Part shown: positions 17,241 to 24,869 of the stretch, in pieces
How the letters are laid out: the number at the start of each line of letters is the position of its first letter
Position numbering within the stretch: the stretch's first letter is position 1
Source: Acidiphilium rubrum
GTDB taxonomy: Bacteria; Pseudomonadota; Alphaproteobacteria; Acetobacterales; Acetobacteraceae
Assembly (NCBI RefSeq): GCF_900156265.1
Contig: NZ_FTNE01000002.1
Coordinates: 62,001 to 126,000 of the forward strand
Direction of reading: 5' to 3'
DNA: 64,000 bases
The notes under the pieces: model-generated
The model's database searches: none
What the model was told of the DNA's origin: nothing
Seen by the model: only the letters and a program-made list of their open reading frames with translations
Program-made: the position numbers and the translations under genes

Positions 17241-17669
17241 TCAGTGCAGCCGCTGATCGCCATGCGGACTGTCGAGGCTGAACGCGGGGATCGCGACGTC
17301 GAACGGTTCGCCGCTGTCCACCGCGATCATGTGGAACAGCCCCGTCATGAACCCGCTGGGCGTCTCGAGCGGCGTGCCCGAGGTGTATTCGAAGCTATCG
17401 CCCGGATCGAGCACCGGTTGCTCGCCGACCACGCCCGGGCCGTGAACCTGCTGGATATGGCCGTTACCATCGGTGATCATCCAGGTGCGGCGGAGCAATT
17501 TCATGGTGACGATGCCGATGTTCTCGATCTTGATCTGATAGGCCCAGACAAAATGCCGCTCGTCCGGCCGGGACTGGTCTTCCAGAAAAATCACGCGGAC
17601 CGAAACGCGGATGCCGGATGTTTCGCGTTGGTAGAGGTTGTTGGCGGTTTGCGGGCGGCTCGGTGCCAT
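17241..17669 (-). CDS. apaG: ApaG-family protein (Co2+/Mg2+ efflux-associated)
   Basis: A 142-aa ApaG domain protein, close to the usual 125-130 aa. Seen are GIRVSVRVIFLEDQS, FVWAYQIKIENIG, the segment LLRRTWMITDGNGHIQQVHGPGVVGEQP and the strand YTSGTPLETPSGFMTG. ApaG has an immunoglobulin-like fold and unclear biochemical function. The ATG at 17669 has AGGA about eight bases upstream; an in-frame ATG at 17684 has poorer spacing. It is probably co-transcribed with folE downstream. Confidence 0.9.
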   Translation of the reverse strand: MAPSRPQTANNLYQRETSGIRVSVRVIFLEDQSRPDERHFVWAYQIKIENIGIVTMKLLRRTWMITDGNGHIQQVHGPGVVGEQPVLDPGDSFEYTSGTPLETPSGFMTGLFHMIAVDSGEPFDVAIPAFSLDSPHGDQRLH

Positions 17670-17842
17670 CGTTGCTATCCTCATAGGCCTCGAAAGCGCA
17701 AGCTCCGGAGGGGTACCGCATCCAATGGCGATCGGTGCGGGGTCATTTGCTGTAATCCCGCAGCGCGCTGGAAACAAGCCGGCTGCCGTTCCCTGGGTGT
17801 CGCGGGGGGCGTGACCGGCACGGTGATCCGGGTTAGGAAACC

Positions 17843-19522
17843 ATGATGATCCCAGCTTCGAAGGCGCTGCGGCGCGCGGCCTGTTCGTTGGTTCTGCTGC
17901 TCTCGTCCTGCGCCGGCGGCGTGGCCGGCTCCGCACCCGCCACCGCCGGGCCGGGCACGATGTCGCTGTACGGTGCGTTCATGGCCGGCAACTACGCCGC
18001 CGGCACCGGGCATGAAGCAGCCGCGGCACGGTTGTTCGCGCAGGCGATTGCGCTCGATCCCGGCAATCAGGCCTTGTTGCGCCAGGGGTTCGTGACCGCC
18101 CTGCTCGCCGGTAGCCCGAATGCGCCGGCACTCGCCGCGAAACTCGGGACCGATCCGCTCGCGATCATGGTGCGCGGCAATGCGATGATGCAGGCCGGGG
18201 ACGATGCCAAGGCGGCGGCCATCTTCGCGACGATGGCACCCGATGGCGTGACCGGCCTGATCCGCCCCCTGCTGGTCGCCTGGGCCGAAACCGGCGCGGG
18301 CGAGACGGATCGGGCGATCGAACTGCTGCAGGGGCTCGAAACCACGCCGCCGTTCGGGCCGGTCTACGCGCTGAATGCCGGGCTGATCGCCGATCTGGCG
18401 GGGCGGGCGGTGCAGGCGGCGCCGTTCTATGCCCAGGCGGAGCAGGCGTTCCAGGCGCCCAATCTGCGCCTTGCCGAGGCGATCGCGAGTTTTCAGGCAC
18501 GCCAGGGCCATCGCGACCGCGCCGATGCGCTGCTGGTCCGCATGGTTGCCAGCCATCCCGACCTGTCACTGGCGCTGCGGGCGCTCGAGCAGGACGCGGC
18601 GAACCCGATGATCGGATCGGCCAAGGATGGCGTGGCGGAGGCCTATCTGACGCTGGCGGGATCGATCAATCAGCCGCAACAAGTGCTGCTGCGCCAGATT
18701 CTGCTGGGATTCGCGCTCGGCCTGCGACCCGATCTGACGGCCGCACGCCTGGTACGGGCCGACCTCGACATCGCACTGAAGCATCCTGAAAATGCCGCCG
18801 CCGATCTGGCGAAAATCGGGCCGGATGATCCGCTCTACGGCCCGGCCGTGATGCAGCGCGGCCAGATCCTCGATGGGCTGGGCCAGGGCGCGCCCCTGCT
18901 GCCGGCGCTCGCCGCCCTGGCAAAGGCGCATCCACACAACACGGCGCCGCTGACCCTGGCCGCCGATATCGAGCGCGATGCGGGCCATTTCCAGGCGGCG
19001 CGCAGTTTATACTCCCGCGCGCTGGCGCGGCTGGGGCCAAACCCGCCGGGCAATGCCTGGGCGCTGTATTACGGCCGGGCGATCGCCGAGGATAAGCTGA
19101 ACGACTGGCCCGCCGCCGAGGCCGATCTGCACCGCGCACTCGCCCTGCAACCGGGCCAGCCGTTCGTGCTGAACTATCTGGGCTATTCGGATGCGCTCCA
19201 CGGCGTTCATCTGGCGCAGGCGCAGGCCATGATCGAGCAGGCGTTGCAGGTCGATCCGAACGAGGGCGCGATCATCGACAGCCTGGGCTATGTGCTGCTC
19301 CGGCGCGGCAAGATCGCCGAAGCGATGAAGGTGCAGATCCGCGCGGTGCAGGCCGCACCGGACGACGCCGAGGTCAATGCGCATCTGGCCGATATTTTCG
19401 CCGCCGCCGGCAATCGGTTGGCGGCGCGCAACCAATGGGCGCGCGCGCTGGCGCTGCACCCGGACAAGGCGGAGGCCGCAAAGATCGAGGCTCATCTGAA
19501 ACATGAAGCGGCAGGGTCGTGA
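17843..19522 (+). CDS. Tetratricopeptide-repeat lipoprotein
   Basis: A 559-aa protein with a lipoprotein-type signal (RAACSLVLLLSSC, lipobox LSSC at about residue 23) followed by TPR-like helical pairs throughout. The clearest repeats are near residues 55-80, 380-445 and 450-550 (DWPAAEADLHRALALQPGQP, DEGxIxDSLGYVLLRRGKIAEAM type). The GYVLLRRG pattern is frequent in alphaproteobacterial TPR proteins encoded next to ispE. The gene lies four bases upstream of ispE, so the two are co-transcribed. The specific partner or role is not known; scaffold function in the envelope is inference. Confidence 0.85.
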   Translation: MMIPASKALRRAACSLVLLLSSCAGGVAGSAPATAGPGTMSLYGAFMAGNYAAGTGHEAAAARLFAQAIALDPGNQALLRQGFVTALLAGSPNAPALAAKLGTDPLAIMVRGNAMMQAGDDAKAAAIFATMAPDGVTGLIRPLLVAWAETGAGETDRAIELLQGLETTPPFGPVYALNAGLIADLAGRAVQAAPFYAQAEQAFQAPNLRLAEAIASFQARQGHRDRADALLVRMVASHPDLSLALRALEQDAANPMIGSAKDGVAEAYLTLAGSINQPQQVLLRQILLGFALGLRPDLTAARLVRADLDIALKHPENAAADLAKIGPDDPLYGPAVMQRGQILDGLGQGAPLLPALAALAKAHPHNTAPLTLAADIERDAGHFQAARSLYSRALARLGPNPPGNAWALYYGRAIAEDKLNDWPAAEADLHRALALQPGQPFVLNYLGYSDALHGVHLAQAQAMIEQALQVDPNEGAIIDSLGYVLLRRGKIAEAMKVQIRAVQAAPDDAEVNAHLADIFAAAGNRLAARNQWARALALHPDKAEAAKIEAHLKHEAAGS

Positions 19523-19526
19523 GCCG

Positions 19527-20372
19527 ATGAGCACGATCCTGACCGAATTGGCGCGCGCCAAGGTGAATTTATTCCTCCACGTGGTCGGACGGCGGGCGGA
19601 TGGGTTTCATCTGCTCGACAGCCTCGCGGTGTTTCCCGGCGTGGGCGACCGCTTGAGCATGACTCCGGCCTCGGCGCTGAGCATCGCGGTGACCGGACCG
19701 TTCAGCGATGGGCTGGCCGCGGAGCCGAACAATCTGGTGCTGCGGGCGGCACGGGGATTCGGCGCGTCCATGGGGCGATCGGCGAATTTCGCGTTCCGGC
19801 TGACCAAGAATCTGCCAGTGGCATCGGGCATCGGCGGTGGCTCGGCCGATGCCGCGGCAGCGTGCCGGTTGATCGCGCGGCACTGGAATTGCCCAATGCC
19901 CGATTTCCTGGCCGAACCGCTGGGGGCGGATGTGCCGGTGTGCATCGCCAGCGAACCGGCGCGGATGGGCGGGATCGGCGAGGTACTGACCGTGGCACCA
20001 AAACTGCCTGCATTCGGCATGGTGCTGGTGAACCCCGGTGTGGCGGTGGCGACTCCAGAGATTTTCAAGGCGCGCAGCGGCGCGTTCTCAACCGTGGCGG
20101 CACTGCCGGGCGGGTGGGACGACGCGGCGACGATGGCGCACGACCTCGGGCGACTGTCGAACGATCTGGAAACGCCGGCAATGGCGATCGCACCCGCCAT
20201 CGGCACCGTGCTGGACGCGCTGCGCGCCGACCCCGCCTGCCTGCTGGCGCGGATGAGCGGATCGGGCGCGACCTGCTTTGGCCTCTACTCCGACCGCACG
20301 GTGGCGGCACGGGCGGCCGAACGCGTGGCCCGGCCGGGATGGTGGAGCTGGGGCGGCGATGCGGCCAGCTAG
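19527..20372 (+). CDS. ispE: 4-diphosphocytidyl-2-C-methyl-D-erythritol kinase
   Basis: A 281-aa GHMP kinase. The start MSTILTELARAKVNLFLHVVGRRADGFH is the typical IspE opening with catalytic lysine and LHVVGxRxDG, and the ATP-binding motif is PVASGIGGGSADAAAA. C-terminal MSGSGATCFGLY is also conserved. It phosphorylates CDP-methylerythritol in the MEP isoprenoid pathway, which feeds the carotenoids and the phytyl tail of bacteriochlorophyll made by the genes further right. The start follows the TPR gene stop by four bases. Confidence 0.95.
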   Translation: MSTILTELARAKVNLFLHVVGRRADGFHLLDSLAVFPGVGDRLSMTPASALSIAVTGPFSDGLAAEPNNLVLRAARGFGASMGRSANFAFRLTKNLPVASGIGGGSADAAAACRLIARHWNCPMPDFLAEPLGADVPVCIASEPARMGGIGEVLTVAPKLPAFGMVLVNPGVAVATPEIFKARSGAFSTVAALPGGWDDAATMAHDLGRLSNDLETPAMAIAPAIGTVLDALRADPACLLARMSGSGATCFGLYSDRTVAARAAERVARPGWWSWGGDAAS

Positions 20373-20414
20373 CCGCGGTTTTATGTGAAATCCGGTTTCG
20401 ATGCGGGAGCATTC

Positions 20415-20867
20415 ATGATCGATCTCCGCAATCCCTTGTGCGATCCGGCGGCGGTGCGGCAGGCGCTCGATCTCGCACCCCACCCCGAAGGCGGCCATTA
20501 CCGGGAGGTCTGGCGCGATCGGCCGGCAGCCGGCGGGCGTGGCGCGGCGACCAGCATTCTGTTCCTGCTGGAGTCCGGCGAACGCTCGCGCTGGCATCGG
20601 GTCGATGCGGCGGAGCTGTGGCTGTGGCAGGCGGGAGCGCCCTTGGCGCTCGGGGTTTGTGCGGCGGAAGGGGTGCCGTATCAGGTGCGGCTCGGCCCCG
20701 ATCTGGCGCAGGGCGAGACCCTGCAGCATACGGTGCCGGTCAGCGCCTGGCAGGATGCGAGAAGCCTGGGGCGCTGGACCCTGGTCAGTTGCGTGGTGGC
20801 TCCCGCATTCGAATTCGCCGGTTTCGAAATGGCACCCGAGGGCTGGGCGCCCGGCGGTTCGCGCTGA
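20415..20867 (+). CDS. DUF985 cupin-family protein
   Basis: A 150-aa cupin_5/DUF985 protein. The recognisable elements are LAPHPEGGHYREVWRD, ILFLLESGERSRWHRVDAAELWLWQAGAPLAL, VSAWQDARSLGRWTLVSCVVAPAFEFAGFEMA, a beta-barrel with histidine and acidic residues that could bind metal. The chosen ATG has GGAG five bases upstream. The function of the family is unknown. The gene converges on phoB with only a 12-bp gap and no visible terminator. Confidence 0.88.
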   Translation: MIDLRNPLCDPAAVRQALDLAPHPEGGHYREVWRDRPAAGGRGAATSILFLLESGERSRWHRVDAAELWLWQAGAPLALGVCAAEGVPYQVRLGPDLAQGETLQHTVPVSAWQDARSLGRWTLVSCVVAPAFEFAGFEMAPEGWAPGGSR

Positions 20868-20879
20868 GCCCGGTTCGCG

Positions 20880-21590
20880 TTAGGCCGCGACCATGTCGGT
20901 GTCGAGCGCGTAGCCGGCGGCGCGCACGGTGCGGACCAGATCGAGTTCGTTTTCACCGTTGATGGCTTTGCGCAGGCGGCGGATGTGCACATCGACCGTG
21001 CGCGGTTCGACATGGATATCGCGCCCCCACACCGCGTTCAGCACATCCTCGCGCGAGAACACCCGGCGCGGGTGGCGCATGAAGAATTCGAGCAAGCGGA
21101 ATTCGGTCGGCCCGAGGTGCAGCACCTTGCCGGCGCGGGTCACTTTATGGGTGGTCGGGTCAAGTTCCATATCGGCGAACTGCAACGGCGCCTTGGCGGG
21201 GGCGGCGCCGGTGCGGCGGAGCAGGGCGCGGATGCGCGCGACCAGCGCTTCGGGCGAGAACGGCTTGGTGATGTAATCATCGGCGCCGGTTTCGAGGCCG
21301 CGTACCGCGTCCTGATCCTCGGCGCGGGCGGTGAGCATGATCACCGGCAGGCTGCGCGTGGCCGGGCGGCGGCGGAGCTGGCGGCAGAGCTCGATGCCGG
21401 ACAGGGTCGGCAGCATCCAGTCCAGCAGCACGAGGTCGGGCGGCGACTCGGTGATTTTGGTCAAAGCCTCGTTACCGTCGCCGGCTTCATCGACCCGGAA
21501 GCCGCTCTTTTCCAAATTATAGCGCAGCAGCGTGACCAGCGGCGCCTCGTCTTCGACCACGAGCACCAGCGGGCGGTTGGATTCACTCAC
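20880..21590 (-). CDS. phoB: Phosphate regulon response regulator PhoB
   Basis: A 236-aa OmpR-type response regulator. The receiver domain (about residues 5-120) has the acidic pocket VVEDE, phosphoacceptor D in LLDWMLP, and K in YITKPFS; the winged-helix DNA-binding domain (about 140-235) has HLGPTEFRLLEFFMRHPRRVFSREDVLNAVWG and RTVDVHIRRLRKAI. A GTG start at 21590 with GGAG six bases upstream is preferred; an in-frame ATG at 21602 has no ribosome-binding site. The position directly after phoU and pstB identifies it as PhoB. phoR is not in the window. Confidence 0.93.
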   Translation of the reverse strand: MSESNRPLVLVVEDEAPLVTLLRYNLEKSGFRVDEAGDGNEALTKITESPPDLVLLDWMLPTLSGIELCRQLRRRPATRSLPVIMLTARAEDQDAVRGLETGADDYITKPFSPEALVARIRALLRRTGAAPAKAPLQFADMELDPTTHKVTRAGKVLHLGPTEFRLLEFFMRHPRRVFSREDVLNAVWGRDIHVEPRTVDVHIRRLRKAINGENELDLVRTVRAAGYALDTDMVAA

Positions 21591-21615
21591 GACAGACTCC
21601 ATCGGTAAAGCGCGC

Positions 21616-22335
21616 TCACGTGTCGGTACGCGGCATGTAGGTGGCGGACAGATCGCCCTTGGGCCGGTTGTCCGGCAGGGTTTCGCCGGTCGCCGCGTAA
21701 TACGTGAGTTCGGCCACGTTGGTCGCGTGATCGCCGATCCGCTCCAGGTTTTTCGCGATGAACAGCAAATGGGTACATGCGCTGATGTTGCGCGGATCTT
21801 CCATCATGTAGGTGATCAGCTCGCGAAAGATCGTGGTGTAGAGATCATCGATCATCTGATCCGCGCGCCAGACCGCCATGGCTTTCTGCGGATCGGCCTC
21901 GCCGATCGCATCGATCGTCGATTTCAGGTTCTCCTGCACCAGGCGCGACATCTGCGCGAGGCTTGCGAGCGGATAGGCCGGCACCGCCTCGTTCAGAATG
22001 ATCGTGCGCTTGGCAACATTGGCGGCGTAATCGCCGATGCGCTCCAGATCGGTGGTGACTTTCAGCGCCGCGACCACCTGGCGCAGATCATCCGCGACCG
22101 GCTGGCGCAGGGCGAGCACGCGGATCGCGAATTGCTCGATCGCGCGCTCCTCGGCATCGACCCGAGCATCGAACTCGACGACGCGGGCGGCCATTACCGC
22201 ATCGCGCGAGAGCAGGGCTGCGGTGGCGTCGGCCAGTTCGGTCTCGACCAGCCCGCCCATCGCCGCGATCATGTCGCGCAGACGGCCGAGATCGGCTTCG
22301 AAGCTGGTCAGGATATGGCGGGATTCGTCAGGCAT
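21616..22335 (-). CDS. phoU: Phosphate transport regulator PhoU
   Basis: A 239-aa two-repeat helical-bundle protein. The metal-binding E/D-x3-D-x3 motifs are seen in the pattern DLERIGDYAANVAKR and NLERIGDHATNVAEL, one per repeat. PhoU dampens PhoR signalling when phosphate is plentiful and binds PstB. The ATG at 22335 has GAGGAG upstream. The gene lies 11 bp after pstB and 25 bp before phoB. Confidence 0.95.
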   Translation of the reverse strand: MPDESRHILTSFEADLGRLRDMIAAMGGLVETELADATAALLSRDAVMAARVVEFDARVDAEERAIEQFAIRVLALRQPVADDLRQVVAALKVTTDLERIGDYAANVAKRTIILNEAVPAYPLASLAQMSRLVQENLKSTIDAIGEADPQKAMAVWRADQMIDDLYTTIFRELITYMMEDPRNISACTHLLFIAKNLERIGDHATNVAELTYYAATGETLPDNRPKGDLSATYMPRTDT

Positions 22336-22346
22336 GGCGATGCTCC

Positions 22347-23150
22347 TCAACCGAACCGGCCGGTGATGTATTCCTGGGTGCGGCGTTCGCGCGGGGCGGT
22401 GAACATTTGCGTCGCGTCGGCCACTTCGACCACTTCGCCGAGATAGAAAAACGCCACCCGATCGGCGCAGCGGCCGGCCTGCTGCATATTGTGCGTGACG
22501 ATGATGATGGTGAAATCGCGCTTCAATTCCTCGATCAGCTGCTCGATTTTCAGGGTCGAAATCGGGTCGAGCGCGCTGGTCGGCTCATCGAGCAGGATGA
22601 CCTGGGGTTTTACCGCGATGGTGCGGGCAATGCACAGGCGCTGTTGCTGCCCGCCCGACAGGGCAAGCGCCGAATTGTTCAACTTGTCCTTCACCTCACC
22701 CCACAGGGCGGCGCGCACCAGGGATGATTCCACCCGTTCGTCCATCGCGCTGCGCGAGAGGCGTTCGTGCAGACGCACCCCGAAGGCGACGTTCTCGTAG
22801 ATCGACTTCGGAAACGGCGTCGGTTTCTGGAACACCATGCCGACGCGGCGGCGCAGGCGGTTGATGTCCATGCCGGGGGCGATGATGTTTTCGCCATCGA
22901 GCATGACCTCGCCCTCGGCGCGCTGACCGGGGTAAAGATCGTACATGCGGTTGAGCACGCGCAGCAGCGTTGATTTGCCGCAACCGGACGGGCCGATCAT
23001 CGCGGTGGTCTGGCGGTCGAGAAAATCGATCGAGACCGATTTCAGCGCCTTGGTGGCACCGTAATAGAAATCGAGATTGCGGATGGCGATCCGCGGCTCC
23101 TCGGACGCGGACTGCGCCATCGGTGCGAGGCGGGCGGCGGCTTCGGGCAT
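22347..23150 (-). CDS. pstB: Phosphate ABC transporter ATP-binding protein PstB
   Basis: A 267-aa ABC ATPase with Walker [11 protein letters not shown]-loop [21 protein letters not shown], signature LSGGQQQR and Walker [14 protein letters not shown]. The [10 protein letters not shown] segment is diagnostic of PstB. It would power the PstSCA phosphate permease, but those genes are absent from this locus: the next gene on this side is a peroxiredoxin. The ATG at 23150 has GGAG seven bases upstream and overlaps the stop of a 17-codon leader ORF. Confidence 0.95.
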   Translation of the reverse strand: MPEAAARLAPMAQSASEEPRIAIRNLDFYYGATKALKSVSIDFLDRQTTAMIGPSGCGKSTLLRVLNRMYDLYPGQRAEGEVMLDGENIIAPGMDINRLRRRVGMVFQKPTPFPKSIYENVAFGVRLHERLSRSAMDERVESSLVRAALWGEVKDKLNNSALALSGGQQQRLCIARTIAVKPQVILLDEPTSALDPISTLKIEQLIEELKRDFTIIIVTHNMQQAGRCADRVAFFYLGEVVEVADATQMFTAPRERRTQEYITGRFG

Positions 23151-23203
23151 CAACAGGCTCCGTCTTGGTGCGACAGCGTGGGAAGGAGCAATGTCAGGAT
23201 CAT
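23150..23203 (-). CDS. 17-codon leader ORF coupled to pstB
   Basis: A short ORF encoding [17 protein letters not shown]. Its ATG has a perfect AAGGAG seven bases upstream (plus-strand CTCCTT at 23211-23216), and its TGA overlaps the pstB ATG as TGATG. It lies between the Pho box and pstB, so it would be the first translated frame of the pstB-phoU-phoB mRNA. It may be a leader peptide or a remnant left after loss of pstA; sequence alone does not decide. Confidence 0.5.
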   Translation of the reverse strand: MILTLLLPTLSHQDGAC

Positions 23204-23227
23204 GACACCGCTCCTTAAGCCCCTATC

Positions 23228-23267
23228 ATGCCATGGTTATGACAGTGCGATGAAGCTTTTATGACAG
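23228..23267 (-). promoter_or_regulatory. Pho box upstream of pstB
   Basis: On the minus strand, CTGTCAT half-sites start at an exact 11-bp period: CTGTCAT (23267-23261), GCTTCAT (23256-23250), CTGTCAT (23245-23239), with a weaker fourth unit at 23234-23228. Two outer units are perfect matches to the PhoB consensus half-site. The array lies about 80 bp upstream of pstB and immediately beyond the peroxiredoxin stop codon, so phosphate starvation should induce pstB-phoU-phoB through PhoB. Confidence 0.8.
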
Positions 23268-23277
23268 ATGTGCCGGG

Positions 23278-23925
23278 TCAGCCCGCGCTCGGCAGCTTCG
23301 GCTGCTTCACCAGACGCAGATAGGGCTTCAACGTCTTGAAACCGGCCGGATAACGCTTGTGCGCCTCTTCATCCGACACCGACGTGACGATAATGACGTC
23401 ATCGCCGTCCTTCCAATTGGCCGGGGTGGCGAGCTTGTCGGAATCGGTAAGCTGCAAGGAGTCGATCACCCGCAGGATCTCATCGAAATTGCGCCCGGTC
23501 GCCATCGGATAGGTCAGGATCAGCCGGATCTTTTTGGCCGGGTCGATGATGAACACCGAACGCACCGTCGCCGTCGTGCTGGCGTTCGGGTGGATCATTT
23601 CATACAGCCGGCTGACCTTGTGGTCGTGATCCGCAAGGATCGGGAAATTCACGGTCTGGCCCTGGGTCTCCTGAATATCCTTCGCCCAGCCGACGTGGTT
23701 CTCCCCGGTATCGACCGACAGGCCGACCGGCTTGACGTTGCGCTTGTCCCATTCCGGCTTGAGCCGCGCGACCACACCAAGCTCGGTCGTGCAGACCGGC
23801 GTGTAATCGGCCGGGTGGCTGAACAGGATGCCCCAGGAATGACCGAGGTACTCATGGAATTTGATCCGGCCCTCTGAGCTGTCCTGCTCGAAATCCGGGG
23901 CGGTATCGCCGAGTTGCAATGACAT
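23278..23925 (-). CDS. 1-Cys peroxiredoxin (Prx6 family)
   Basis: A 215-aa peroxiredoxin with the peroxidatic cysteine in HPADYTPVCTTELG, the conserved GLSVDTGENHVGWAKDI segment and the Prx6-type C-terminal domain (RVIDSLQLTDSDKLATPANWK). No resolving cysteine is seen at the usual 2-Cys position, so it fits the 1-Cys class that reduces peroxides with an external thiol donor. The ATG at 23925 is preferred with GGAG eight bases upstream. It is not obviously part of the Pho operon, although the Pho box abuts its 3' end. Confidence 0.93.
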   Translation of the reverse strand: MSLQLGDTAPDFEQDSSEGRIKFHEYLGHSWGILFSHPADYTPVCTTELGVVARLKPEWDKRNVKPVGLSVDTGENHVGWAKDIQETQGQTVNFPILADHDHKVSRLYEMIHPNASTTATVRSVFIIDPAKKIRLILTYPMATGRNFDEILRVIDSLQLTDSDKLATPANWKDGDDVIIVTSVSDEEAHKRYPAGFKTLKPYLRLVKQPKLPSAG

Positions 23926-24055
23926 GGGCATGGCTCCGATCATCAGTTGTGCACTGCACATAATACTTCGGTCCCGAATCGCCAACCGGACCGGTCCCGA
24001 TGCACCGGCGACCGCACGACCTTATATACCGGCCTTGATTTCAATGAGGATCATC

Positions 24056-24241
24056 ATGAAACTGCGCGTCATCCTGCTGTTCTGCCTTACCGCCGTGGCG
24101 CTGTCCGGGTGCGGACTCTTTGCCGCACCCTGCCGGGTGACGTCGGCGGGGCTTAAAATCGTGCCGCTGGTCGGCCCGGTCGCCGCCGCGCCGACCGATG
24201 CCTGCGCCAATGTGATCGACCCGACACCGACCCGCAGCTGA
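24056..24241 (+). CDS. Small lipoprotein of 61 aa
   Basis: A 61-aa protein with a lipoprotein signal peptide (MKLRVILLFCLTAVALSGC) and lipobox LSGC. The mature part is only about 43 residues: CGLFAAPCRVTSAGLKIVPLV, then an alanine/proline region and a final cysteine. Small lipoproteins with the GLFAAPCRVTSA pattern are found in alphaproteobacteria (I recall the family as DUF6726, not checked). GAGGA lies five bases before the ATG. The gene converges on the photosynthesis operon's last gene with a 9-bp gap. Confidence 0.7.
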   Translation: MKLRVILLFCLTAVALSGCGLFAAPCRVTSAGLKIVPLVGPVAAAPTDACANVIDPTPTRS

Positions 24242-24250
24242 TCGGCGCCT

Positions 24251-24403
24251 CTACTCCCGCTGATCTTTCGCCGCCTCCGCCGCGCGGTCCCGCTTCAGGC
24301 TCCGCCGCACCGAAACCAGCGACCAGACCGCGCCGGCCAGCACGACGAGTTCCAGGCCACCGAATTCCAGGAACGTCGCGTAATGGCCGAACAGTTTCAG
24401 CAT
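24251..24403 (-). CDS. Small one-helix membrane protein at the end of the crt/bch operon
   Basis: A 50-aa protein beginning MLKLFGHYATFLEFGGLELV, with one hydrophobic helix (about residues 12-32) and a strongly charged tail of Arg, Lys, Glu and Asp. The ATG lies five bases after the stop of the 145-aa membrane gene, so translation is probably coupled. It is the last gene of the leftward photosynthesis operon. I do not recognise the family. Its size and topology would suit an accessory subunit of a membrane complex, but that is speculation. Confidence 0.55.
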   Translation of the reverse strand: MLKLFGHYATFLEFGGLELVVLAGAVWSLVSVRRSLKRDRAAEAAKDQRE

Positions 24404-24408
24404 GCGGC

Positions 24409-24846
24409 TCAGTCGATCAGTTCAAGCGCCCGCGCCGGTTCGCGCTGCGTGGCCGCCGGCTGGGGTATCAGCTCAGGCGGCAGCGCCGGCAGCTGCGGCG
24501 CGGGCGGTGGTGCCGGTTCGCTGCTGCCTTGGTTGGGCTCGGCGACCGGCTGCATCTTGAGCTGAATCCAGATGCCATAGGCCGCGATCACCGCGAGCAA
24601 CCCGCCGAAATCGACCAGCGGAAAAATCCGCGGGCCGCCGAGCGCGTAATACATGAAACTGGTCTTCACCGCCGCATAGGCCGCGGCGATCTGCAAGATC
24701 GGCCGCATGATCTCGCCGGCGGCGAAAATCATCGGGTTGATCGGCTCATACGCCTCCAGCCGCTTCAGCCGGCGGGCGCGAATCCCGTGCAGCACGAAGG
24801 CCGCAGCGGTCAGATAGAGCGAAAGTCCGATGGCGGTATCCAACAT
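24409..24846 (-). CDS. Membrane protein of unknown function after crtB
   Basis: A 145-aa protein with three likely transmembrane helices (about residues 3-21, 46-66 and 74-98) and a 45-residue C-terminal tail rich in Pro, Ala and Gln. A strong ribosome-binding site GAGGAGG precedes the ATG, and the gap to the crtB stop is 23 bp, so it belongs to the leftward crt/bch operon. The position suggests a link with photosynthetic membranes or carotenoid synthesis, but no family motif was recognised. Confidence 0.7.
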   Translation of the reverse strand: MLDTAIGLSLYLTAAAFVLHGIRARRLKRLEAYEPINPMIFAAGEIMRPILQIAAAYAAVKTSFMYYALGGPRIFPLVDFGGLLAVIAAYGIWIQLKMQPVAEPNQGSSEPAPPPAPQLPALPPELIPQPAATQREPARALELID

Positions 24847-24869
24847 GGGTTGATCCTCCTCGCACGGAT

